DNA of 64,000 nt from Bryobacteraceae bacterium (GTDB lineage Bacteria; Acidobacteriota; Terriglobia; Bryobacterales; Bryobacteraceae): NCBI GenBank assembly GCA_026002875.1, contig BPGE01000001.1, positions 1,240,001-1,304,000 of the forward strand, in the 5' to 3' direction. This document shows positions 57,361 through 64,000 of the stretch, piece by piece (the first letter of the stretch is position 1; each line of letters starts with the position of its first letter). The notes beneath the pieces are model-generated. The model did not search any database and was not told the DNA's origin. It saw nothing but the letters and a program-made list of their open reading frames with translations. The position numbers and the translations under genes are program-made.

Positions 57361-57821
57361 GAATTTTCTGAATTCCAAACACCGAGTAATCTCTGGCAAG
57401 CCCGCCGGGCAGAGGCTCCCTGAGAACAACTCCCGCGCGCAGGCTGGCGGATACTGCTGGTGTCCGAAGAAGGTCGGCCGCGCGGAAGGCGGCGAACCGC
57501 ATCCTTCTTCTTTCCGCCCGATTGACTGGCCGTGCCTGGTTGATGCTGGAGTCAGCGGCAGGAGCCGGCGTATCCCCTTGACGGGCGGCCGCCGCATCAC
57601 GGAGGCACCGGCGGGAGGGCGGCGAGGCGCAGGCGCCCTGTTCCGATCACCAGACCTGGCGGCGGGTGTGCATGTCGCGATCGCTTGAAGACGGGCGCCG
57701 CGGCGGGTAACCCCGGCATGGCAGGCTTCGCCGTTGGCAAATGGCATATCAATTCCTTTCCCTTCGCCGCGAGGATGCGATAGAGTATGAGCCAGCAGGA
57801 GCGTAAGGAGTCATCCCAGCC
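57361..57821. other. non-coding gap upstream of the peptide operon and the oxidoreductase gene
   Basis: About 460 bases between two divergent units. Its left 200 bases (to about 57480) are similar to the region upstream of the module-A promoter, showing that the duplication included upstream DNA. The right part holds an AAGGAG site before the oxidoreductase ATG and nothing else that can be supported. Confidence 0.5.
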
Positions 57822-59126
57822 ATGAACCGCCGCAGTTTTGTCATGAGCGCCGCCGGGGCCGCAGGGGTTCCGCTGTTCGGCAGTCCGAATGAGACGATCC
57901 GCGTGGCCGTGGTCGGCCTGCGAGGGCAGGGCAACAGCCACATCCGCGCCTACCAGCGGATGCCGAATGTCGAAATCGCCGCGTTGGTCGACATCGACGA
58001 GTCGATCCTCGATCGCCGGCTCGAGGAGGTGGAAAAGGCCACGGGCAAGAAGCCGGCGCGCTTCGTCGACATCCGGAAGATGCTCGAAGACAAGACGATC
58101 GATTGCGTGTCGATCGCCACGCCGAACCACAGCCATACGCTGCAGACCATCTGGTCGCTGCAGGCGGGCAAGCACGTCTACATCGAGAAGCCGTGCTCGC
58201 ACAATGTTTTCGAGTCGCGCCAGATCGTGGCAGCGGCGAAGAAGTACGGCAAATGCGTGCAGCACGGCGTGCAGGCGCACTCGACCGAAGGGCTTCAGGA
58301 GGCCAAGAAGCTCATCGACGAGGGCGTGATCGGCGACGTCTACATGGCGCGCGGACTCTGCTTCAAGTGGCGGGACACGATTGGCCGCGCAAAAGAAGAG
58401 CCCGTGCCGGCGGGCGTGCACTACGACCTGTGGCTGGGACCTGCGCCCGTGAGGCCGTTCACGCGGAACCGGTTCCACTACAACTGGCACTGGTTCTGGG
58501 ACTACGGCAACGGCGACTTCGGCAATCAGGGCATCCACGAAGTGGACATTTGCCGCTGGCTGCTCGACGTGCGTTTCCCGACGAAAGTCAGCGCCATGGG
58601 CGGGCACTTCATGTTCGACGACGATCAGGAGACGCCCAACGTGCTGGTGGCGACCTATGAGTTTGATGTGGCTGGCAAGAAGAAGTTCATGAGCTTCGAG
58701 GTGCGCCACTGGATGACCAACAGCGAGGCAGGCATCGGCGAGCGGCCGGGCGGCGGCGGGGGAGGCGGCAACACGGTGGGCAACATCTTCTACGGGTCAA
58801 AAGGCTACATGGCCATCGACGGTTACGACACCTACAAGGTGTTCCTGGGCCGGAAAGCCGAGCCCGGTCCGTCGAAGAGGGCCGGCGGTTCTCACCACGC
58901 CAATTTCATTGACGCCGTCCGGGCGGGCAAGCCCGAGATGCTGAACGGGCAGATCGAGGAAGGTGCGATCAGCTGCACACTGATGCACCTGGCCAACATC
59001 AGCTACCGTGTGGGGCGCAGCCTGAAGATCGACCCGGCGACCGGAGAGATCCTGGGCGACTCCGAAGCCGCGGCGCTGATGAAGCGGCAGTACAGGAAGC
59101 CGTTCGTGGTCCCAGACAAGGTCTGA
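57822..59126 (+). CDS. Gfo/Idh/MocA family oxidoreductase with twin-arginine-type leader
   Basis: 434 residues. MNRRSFVMSAAGAAG is a twin-arginine-type signal and GLRGQGNSHIRAYQRMPNVEIAAL the start of the NAD(P)-binding Rossmann fold. The EKPCSHNVFESRQIV segment includes the conserved lysine used by Gfo/Idh/MocA enzymes. The C-terminal region has the alpha/beta domain that forms the active site (GNGDFGNQGIHEVDICRWLLDVRFPTK). Such enzymes oxidise sugars or inositols and several from Acidobacteria are exported. Substrate unknown. An intrinsic terminator follows at 59157-59195. Confidence 0.85.
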   Translation: MNRRSFVMSAAGAAGVPLFGSPNETIRVAVVGLRGQGNSHIRAYQRMPNVEIAALVDIDESILDRRLEEVEKATGKKPARFVDIRKMLEDKTIDCVSIATPNHSHTLQTIWSLQAGKHVYIEKPCSHNVFESRQIVAAAKKYGKCVQHGVQAHSTEGLQEAKKLIDEGVIGDVYMARGLCFKWRDTIGRAKEEPVPAGVHYDLWLGPAPVRPFTRNRFHYNWHWFWDYGNGDFGNQGIHEVDICRWLLDVRFPTKVSAMGGHFMFDDDQETPNVLVATYEFDVAGKKKFMSFEVRHWMTNSEAGIGERPGGGGGGGNTVGNIFYGSKGYMAIDGYDTYKVFLGRKAEPGPSKRAGGSHHANFIDAVRAGKPEMLNGQIEEGAISCTLMHLANISYRVGRSLKIDPATGEILGDSEAAALMKRQYRKPFVVPDKV

Positions 59127-59156
59127 GACCGGCTTTCGTCAACAGGCTTGCCAACC

Positions 59157-59195
59157 GCCGGGCCTCGTGCAGACAGCACGGGGCCCGGCTTTTTT
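59157..59195 (+). terminator. intrinsic terminator after the oxidoreductase
   Basis: GCCGGGCC-t-CGTGC / GCACG-g-GGCCCGGC stem with a 5-base loop (AGACA) followed by TTTTTT (59190-59195). A textbook rho-independent terminator. Confidence 0.85.
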
Positions 59196-59310
59196 CACGC
59201 GTTCCAGGAGGGAGTGCGGGGCTTAGGCTGGCGTACCGCGGCTGAAGCGGGCGGGCAGCTGCGGAGGAACCCCCTGAAGCCCAAGCGGATCCAGGGAATT
59301 CCTTCAGGGC

Positions 59311-59392
59311 AAGAAAAATGGCCGACTGCCGGAGGAGGAAGCAGTCGGCCAGTGTTGGAGGAGGAGATACTTCAGATATCTCTGTTCTCAAT
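59311..59392 (-). ncRNA. candidate small RNA with CCUCCUCC motifs and intrinsic terminator
   Basis: On the minus strand, a GAGATA/TATCTC hairpin (59364-59382) is followed by unpaired CTCCTCCTCC (59357-59366), then an 11-bp perfect stem (59319-59329 / 59341-59351) whose 11-base loop is TTCCTCCTCCG, and then ATTTTTCTT. The stem plus T-run is a clear terminator facing left, so the CCUCC sense strand is the transcribed one. A weak promoter (TTGCGC at 59414-59419, 18 bases, TACATT at 59390-59395) would start the RNA near 59383. Not coding in any frame. Confidence 0.5.
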
Positions 59393-59395
59393 GTA

Positions 59396-59688
59396 GCCTC
59401 GAGGGGGCCTCACGCGCAAGCAGGAACCGGCACGGCAGGAACATTATTTTCCAATCATCTTTTCCGCGACGCGTGCGACGGCTCCGCAGCCAAACCCGGG
59501 AGCACCCGTGCGATCCTTCCGGGAAGACCTCCCCGCCGCTCCCTAAACTCCCCAGCGGGCAGAGCCGATGGAGGATTGTGGGAGCGAATGGAACGTCACA
59601 GCCGCAGGCGGCTGCTGAAGCGCTGCAACTGGAGACGGGGCTCGCCCGGAGCTGCGGCAGGACGGCGGCGGGCGGGCGGATAGGCGCA
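59396..59688. other. upstream region of the membrane-protein gene
   Basis: The frame of the downstream protein extends left to 59473 but its translation here is Arg/Ser/Gly-rich and without resemblance to anything, so I treat 59396-59688 as non-coding. It includes the candidate promoter of the small RNA. Confidence 0.4.
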
Positions 59689-61236
59689 TTGAAGCGCTGG
59701 CTGCAGCCTTCGCTGTTCGATGTGCTGCTGATCGCGGTTCCGTTCTGGTTCTTCAGTCTCGCCGACGGGGGGCTCGGTCTGCTCCTGGCGGACGGTGACA
59801 CGGGGTGGCACATCCGCACGGGCGAGTGGATTCTGGAGCAGGGCCGATTTGTGTACCGGGATCTGTTCTCATTCACCAAGCCCGGAGAGCCCTGGTTCGC
59901 CTGGGAGTGGCTGTCGGACGTCATTCTCGCGCTGCTCCACAAGGCAGGCGGCATTCAGGCCGTCGCCCTGTTCGGGATGGTGGCGGGCGTGGCGTTCTGC
60001 GGGGTGGTTTTCCGCCACATGGTCTGGCAGGGCGCACGGATGTGGATTGCGCTGCCGCTGGCGTTCGTCTGTTTCGGGTCGGCGACCGTGCATCTGCTGG
60101 CGCGCCCCCATATGTTTACGATGGTGCTCGTGCCGGCCGCGGCATGGTGGATCGAGGCGGACCGGAGGAAGCCCGGGCGATCCATCTGGCTCATGGTGCC
60201 TCTTGCTGCGGTCTGGGCCAACCTGCACGGGGGATGGCCGGCCCTGATCGTGCTGCTGGGACTGGCCGCTGTGGGAACTGCGCTGGAGGAGGCGGCGGGC
60301 GGCAGGCGCTGGGAGCGTGCCGGGCGTTACGCGGCGCTGGCGGCGGCGTGCATGGCCGCCACGCTTCTCAATCCCTACGGTTGGAAGCTGCACATGCACA
60401 TCGCTCAGTACCTGCAGGCGGATTACATCCGCAATTTCGTGGGCGAATTCCGGGCGCCGTCGTTCCGCGGCGAGCCGATGATGCACTACGAGCTGGCGCT
60501 GCTGGCGGCTCTGGCCGTGGCCGGCATCATGCTGTCGCGGAGGCAATTCGTGGCCCCCCTGTGGATCCTGTTCTGGGCCCATGCCTCGCTGCAGTCGGCC
60601 CGCCACATCCCGCTCTTCGTGGGCGTGGCGATGCCCTTCGTGGCCGCCTCGATTCAGCGCGCCTGGGATGCCTGGGCTAGGCGGGCGGGCAGGCGGTCGG
60701 CGCCGGCCGTTCTGTCGGCGCTGGCGGAGGAGGCCGCGCCGCAGCTGCAGAGGGTCAGCCTCTGGCCCTCCGCCGTGCTGCTGCTGGTTTGCCTGCGGGT
60801 GATCCCCATGCCTTACTTTGCGGACTTTCCGAAGGAACGGTTTCCTTCGCCCATGGTGGAGAAGCACCGGGATATCTGGGCCGGGGCGAGGATCTTCACG
60901 CAGGACCAGTGGGCCGATTATCTGATTTACCGCCTCTGGCCCTCCGTGACGGTGTTTTTCGACGGGCGGAGCGATTTCTACGGCCGCGAACTCGCCACGG
61001 AGTACATCCGCGCCTACCAGGGCAAGCCCGGATGGGAGGAGGTGCTCGAAAAGTACCGCTTTGACACGGTGCTTGTGCCGCCGGAAGCGGCTCTGGGCAG
61101 CCTGCTGAAGATCAGCCCCTCCTGGCAGCTGGTCGACGACGACGGAAAGGCGCTTCTGTTCCGGAAGCGGACGCCGTCCCCCCAGCAGGCGGCTGCCGCC
61201 GGCGCGAGGCTCAATGATTTGTCCGTCTCCCCCTAA
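59689..61236 (+). CDS. multi-spanning membrane protein of unknown function
   Basis: About 515 residues from TTG 59689 (LKRWLQPSLFDVLLIAVPFW). Eight or more transmembrane helices alternate with short loops up to about residue 340, then the C-terminal 170 residues are soluble (IFTQDQWADYLIYRLWPSVTVFFDGRSDFYGRELATEYIRAYQGKPGW). The GDTGWHIRTGEWILEQG segment after the first helix and the WAHASLQSARHIPLF segment are features of glycosyltransferase-like (GT-C/dolichyl-phosphate-mannose type) membrane proteins, so glycan transfer is possible but catalytic residues are unproven. The exact start is uncertain. The tad locus begins 370 bases downstream. Confidence 0.7.
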   Translation: MKRWLQPSLFDVLLIAVPFWFFSLADGGLGLLLADGDTGWHIRTGEWILEQGRFVYRDLFSFTKPGEPWFAWEWLSDVILALLHKAGGIQAVALFGMVAGVAFCGVVFRHMVWQGARMWIALPLAFVCFGSATVHLLARPHMFTMVLVPAAAWWIEADRRKPGRSIWLMVPLAAVWANLHGGWPALIVLLGLAAVGTALEEAAGGRRWERAGRYAALAAACMAATLLNPYGWKLHMHIAQYLQADYIRNFVGEFRAPSFRGEPMMHYELALLAALAVAGIMLSRRQFVAPLWILFWAHASLQSARHIPLFVGVAMPFVAASIQRAWDAWARRAGRRSAPAVLSALAEEAAPQLQRVSLWPSAVLLLVCLRVIPMPYFADFPKERFPSPMVEKHRDIWAGARIFTQDQWADYLIYRLWPSVTVFFDGRSDFYGRELATEYIRAYQGKPGWEEVLEKYRFDTVLVPPEAALGSLLKISPSWQLVDDDGKALLFRKRTPSPQQAAAAGARLNDLSVSP

Positions 61237-61605
61237 TGAAAATCCATGTCCCTGCCGAAAGAAAACCAGGAGACCGAAATGCCCGTAGCCAGACCAGGGC
61301 AGCCCGCTGTTCCAGACGAGGCCTCCGCGCCCGGAGCCGCCGCGGAGGACTTCGGGTGGCGCATGCCGGGAGGAGAGGATTTGTTGAGATTCGCCCTGTC
61401 GGCCGGACTTGCGACAAGCGACCTTTGGTTGCAGGCGCGTGCCGAAGAAGGGGCGTGCGAACCGGATGGTTGCGGCGCCGCCCGTTCCGGGACAGGAGGA
61501 CGCCCATGAGGCTCTCCTGGTTCGGGGCGTCGTGCGGGCCCGGGGCGGCACAGGCGGCCGGATGCGGTCGTCCGCTTGATGCGGCAGTCGATTGGAGGCT
61601 TTTCC
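61237..61605. other. non-coding gap before cpaB
   Basis: About 370 bases. An open frame at 61246-61509 (87 residues) has no family match and ambiguous codon use; I do not count it. The region holds TTCGGGTGGCGCATGCCGGG near 61351-61370, shared with the gap at 51.08 kb, and the GGAGG site of cpaB just before 61606. A Flp pilin gene, usual in tad loci, is not here. Confidence 0.5.
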
Positions 61606-62553
61606 ATGGATCGTAGGTTCCTGACACTTCTTGCAGTCAGCCTTGTCTTCGCGCTCGTGGTCAGCGCCATCTTCTATTCGATGACTTCGAAAGCGGGCAC
61701 CCAGCCGAAGAAGGCGGAGGCGATTGAGCTGAAAGACGTCGTTGTGGCCGCCCGTCCGCTTTCGGTCGGGCTGACCGTGAAGGCGGCCGACGTCAAGGTC
61801 GTCAAATTGCCCGCGCAGGCGTTTCCCAAAGGCGGCTTCAGCAAGCCCGAAGACGTCCTCGACCGGCCGGTCGTGGCCAATATTCTGGCGGAAGAGCCGA
61901 TCCTCGAGGGCAGGCTGGCGCAGCGGGGCAGCGGCGTCGGACTGGCGCCGGTCATTCCCGTCGGGATGAGGGCGGTGACGGTGCGGGTCAACGACGTCGT
62001 CGGCGTGGCTGGCTTCGTGCTTCCCGGCATGCGCGTTGACGTGCTCATCACGGGCAATCCGCCGGGCAACCGCACGACGGTGACGAAGACGATCCTGCAG
62101 AACATCCTCGTGCTGTCGGCTGGCAAAACGCTCCAGACGGACGCATCGGGCAAGCCCGTCGATGCGCCGAACGTGACCCTCCTGGTGACGCCCCAGCAGG
62201 CCGAGCTGCTGACGTTGGCGGGAAACGAGGGCCGCATCCAGCTTGTGCTCCGCAACGGGGGCGACCAGAACATCGAGAAAACGGCGGGGCTGAGCCTGGC
62301 GGCCATCTACGGCAGGTACGCTCGGATGCAGGCGCTGGCTGACGGAAGCGTGGCGGAAGACGAAGAAATCTTCGACGAAGTCAACCCCCGCCGCCGTTCC
62401 GCCGCGCGGGCGCAGCCTGCCGCATTGCCTCCGCCTCCGCCGCCTCCGCCGGCCCCCGTGCCGGAGCAGATCATCACGATCCGCGGGGTGGAGAAGAAGG
62501 TGGAGACGTTTCAGACGATGAAGTCCGCTCAGGACACAGGGAGGAACCCGTGA
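61606..62553 (+). CDS. cpaB: Flp pilus assembly protein CpaB/RcpC
   Basis: 315 residues. One transmembrane helix (FLTLLAVSLVFALVVSAIFY) leads into a SAF domain (IELKDVVVAARPLSVGLTVKAADVKVVKLP), then a CpaB/RcpC C-terminal domain (VRVNDVVGVAGFVLPGMRVDVLIT) and a Pro-rich tail (PPPPPPPP). CpaB/RcpC is part of the tad (Flp) pilus apparatus, where it is linked to the outer-membrane secretin. A GGAGG site precedes the ATG at 61606. The stop overlaps the cpaC GTG. Confidence 0.85.
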   Translation: MDRRFLTLLAVSLVFALVVSAIFYSMTSKAGTQPKKAEAIELKDVVVAARPLSVGLTVKAADVKVVKLPAQAFPKGGFSKPEDVLDRPVVANILAEEPILEGRLAQRGSGVGLAPVIPVGMRAVTVRVNDVVGVAGFVLPGMRVDVLITGNPPGNRTTVTKTILQNILVLSAGKTLQTDASGKPVDAPNVTLLVTPQQAELLTLAGNEGRIQLVLRNGGDQNIEKTAGLSLAAIYGRYARMQALADGSVAEDEEIFDEVNPRRRSAARAQPAALPPPPPPPPAPVPEQIITIRGVEKKVETFQTMKSAQDTGRNP

Positions 62554-63986
62554 ATCGCCAGTCTCTCTTCCATCGCGGAGCCAAAGCCCTGATCGCGGCT
62601 TCCGCCATCATCATCTCCATGGCGCCGGCCTGGGCGCAGGGCGCGGCCGAGGAGATCCGCGTCACGCTGGGCCGCAGCGTGGTCATCGACTATCCCGAAG
62701 ACGTCAGCCGCATTTCCACTTCGAATCCCGAAGTGGTCGACTACGTGCCCGTGTCGACCCGCGAGATCCTCCTGCATGCGCGCGGCGTAGGCTCGGCCAC
62801 GCTGGTCGTCTGGGCCAAATCGGGGCAGAGGAATTTCTACAACGTCAACGTCGAAATGAACCTCGAGCCGCTGCGGAAACTGCTGCGCGAGACCTTCCCC
62901 GGAGAGGACATCCAGGTCGCGGCGGCGCGCGACTCCATCTCGCTGAACGGAACCGTCTCCTCCCAGGCCGTCGCCGACCGGGCCGCGGCGTTGCTGCAGG
63001 GAGTGACGAAGAACGTCGTGAACAACCTCCGCGCGAAGCCCGCTCCGGCGGACAAGCAGGTTCTTCTGCGGGTGAAGTTCGCTGAGCTGAACCGGAGCCA
63101 GATCCAGCAGTTCGGCCTGAACCTGATTTCCACCGGCGCGGCCAACACGCCGGGGATCGTGACGACGTCGCAGTTCTCTCCGCCGAGGCCAACAAACATT
63201 GACGGAGTGATACCGGGCAGCCTGGCCGGAACCTCCACGAGCTTCAACCTGACCGATGCGCTGAACGTGTTCGCGTTCCGCCCCGATCTGAATCTCGCTG
63301 CGACCCTGAGGGCGCTTCAGCAGCAGGGGTTCCTGCAGATTCTGGCCGAGCCCAATCTGCTGACCAGCAACGGCAAGGAAGCCAGCTTCCTGGTCGGCGG
63401 CGAGTTTCCCGTGCCCGTGCTGCAGGGCGGCGCCAACGCGGGCGCAGTGACAGTGCAGTTCCGGGAGTTCGGCATCCGGCTGACCTTCACGCCGAATCTG
63501 ACCGAGAACGGAACTCTCAAGATGTATGTGAAGCCGGAGGTGTCGACGATCGATCTCGCCAACGCGGTCAGCCTGAGCGGCTTCACCATTCCCGCGCTGG
63601 CCACCCGCCGGGTGGAATCCAACATCGAGCTGGCGCCCGGCCAGAGCTTCGTCATCGGCGGACTCATCGATGACCGGACCACCGAGAACCTGAGCCGCAT
63701 TCCGGGGCTGTCCAGCATTCCTCTGCTGGGCGCGCTGTTCCGCAGCCGCAACGAGAATCGCAGCAAGTCGGAGCTGATCGTGCTGGTCACGCCGGAGATC
63801 GTCGAGCCGATGTCCGCTTCCGATCCGAAGCTGCAGCCGAACATGCCGCTGGGAGTCATGCCGCCGGCCATGCTGCCCCAGGGCATGCCTGGTTCGTCCA
63901 ATGCGGGATCCGGAGCGGCCGGGCCGAAACCGCAGCCCGTGGAACGCCGGAGCGATCTGACGAAGCCATCGGGCCGGCTGCGCTGA
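62550..63986 (+). CDS. cpaC: Flp pilus secretin CpaC/RcpA
   Basis: 478 residues. A signal peptide (AASAIIISMAPAWAQ) is followed by an N-terminal domain (VVIDYPEDVSRISTSNPEVVDY), a BON-like domain (LRKLLRETFPGEDIQVAAARDSISLNGTV) and a secretin domain (LRALQQQGFLQILAEPNLLTSNGKEASFLVGGEFPVPV, and the SELIVLVTPEIVEP signature). The product forms the outer-membrane channel of the tad/Flp pilus. GTG start at 62550 overlaps cpaB, so the genes are coupled. Ends 14 bases before the window edge; cpaE/cpaF would be expected next. Confidence 0.9.
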   Translation: MNRQSLFHRGAKALIAASAIIISMAPAWAQGAAEEIRVTLGRSVVIDYPEDVSRISTSNPEVVDYVPVSTREILLHARGVGSATLVVWAKSGQRNFYNVNVEMNLEPLRKLLRETFPGEDIQVAAARDSISLNGTVSSQAVADRAAALLQGVTKNVVNNLRAKPAPADKQVLLRVKFAELNRSQIQQFGLNLISTGAANTPGIVTTSQFSPPRPTNIDGVIPGSLAGTSTSFNLTDALNVFAFRPDLNLAATLRALQQQGFLQILAEPNLLTSNGKEASFLVGGEFPVPVLQGGANAGAVTVQFREFGIRLTFTPNLTENGTLKMYVKPEVSTIDLANAVSLSGFTIPALATRRVESNIELAPGQSFVIGGLIDDRTTENLSRIPGLSSIPLLGALFRSRNENRSKSELIVLVTPEIVEPMSASDPKLQPNMPLGVMPPAMLPQGMPGSSNAGSGAAGPKPQPVERRSDLTKPSGRLR

Positions 63987-64000
63987 TGGGCCGGGCGGTT

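Noticed and set aside
61246-61509. A small 87-residue frame before cpaB, considered as a Flp pilin
   Set aside because: No prepilin leader or hydrophobic segment, ambiguous codon use, no family match.

Overview
The window is a stretch of a GC-rich bacterial chromosome, most likely an acidobacterium of the Bryobacteraceae/'Solibacteres' type. This is inferred from content: two Oar-like TonB-dependent receptors with an N-terminal carboxypeptidase-regulatory domain, a Ser/Thr kinase with a C-terminal repeat region next to an ECF sigma factor of the type common in Acidobacteria, Asp-box propeller and DUF1080 proteins, and several short twin-arginine-like export signals (RRELL, RREFL, RRTFL, RRSF). 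No rRNA, tRNA, CRISPR array, intact insertion sequence or prophage was seen.

Layout. 0-3.5 kb: the 5' part of an M1 aminopeptidase gene, a rhodanese, then 1.4 kb of non-coding sequence with GGGGACAG inverted repeats. 3.5-14.6 kb: NagA-like deacetylase; a minus-strand run of amidohydrolase, glpK, glpD, Asp-box propeller and OmpA-like protein; a DUF362 protein. 14.7-25 kb: Oar-like receptor, a secreted protein of unknown function, FkbM methyltransferase, metY, ligA and a lipid kinase. 25-33 kb: kinase/sigma pair, TgpA-like transglutaminase, lipoprotein, DUF1080 protein, coiled-coil protein. 33-42.4 kb: tdk, a second FkbM gene, coaX with a coiled-coil partner, yebC, and a tightly coupled ruvC / unknown / TPR-thioredoxin / deoB cluster. 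42.6-52.8 kb: pentaheme cytochrome with a fibronectin tail, nucleoside hydrolase behind a second Oar-like receptor, polysaccharide pyruvyl-transferase-like protein, DnaC-like ATPase, DinB. 52.9-57.4 kb: the unusual locus described below. 57.8-64 kb: Gfo/Idh/MocA oxidoreductase, a multi-spanning membrane protein, and the start of a tad pilus locus (cpaB, cpaC).

The best candidate for an undescribed system is the minus-strand locus from about 57.36 to 52.87 kb. It has two tandem copies of a module made of a promoter, a 68-69-residue signal-peptide-bearing peptide with six cysteines, and a TonB-C-domain protein carrying a conserved CEKC motif. A membrane-anchored thioredoxin/rhodanese-like protein and a protein with carboxypeptidase-regulatory-like repeats follow. 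The leading promoter has twelve G residues between its -35 and -10 boxes, where the paralogous promoter has a 16-bp spacer with only four. That is the architecture of a phase-variable promoter. The likely logic is export of disulfide-rich peptides with dedicated redox and envelope partners, switched by tract length; this is inference.

A second theme is three intergenic loci (28.2-28.45, 35.0-35.14 and 59.31-59.42 kb) that can encode small RNAs whose hairpin loops display (U)CCUCC anti-Shine-Dalgarno sequence. In each, a promoter-like or terminator-like signal points in the CCUCC-sense direction.
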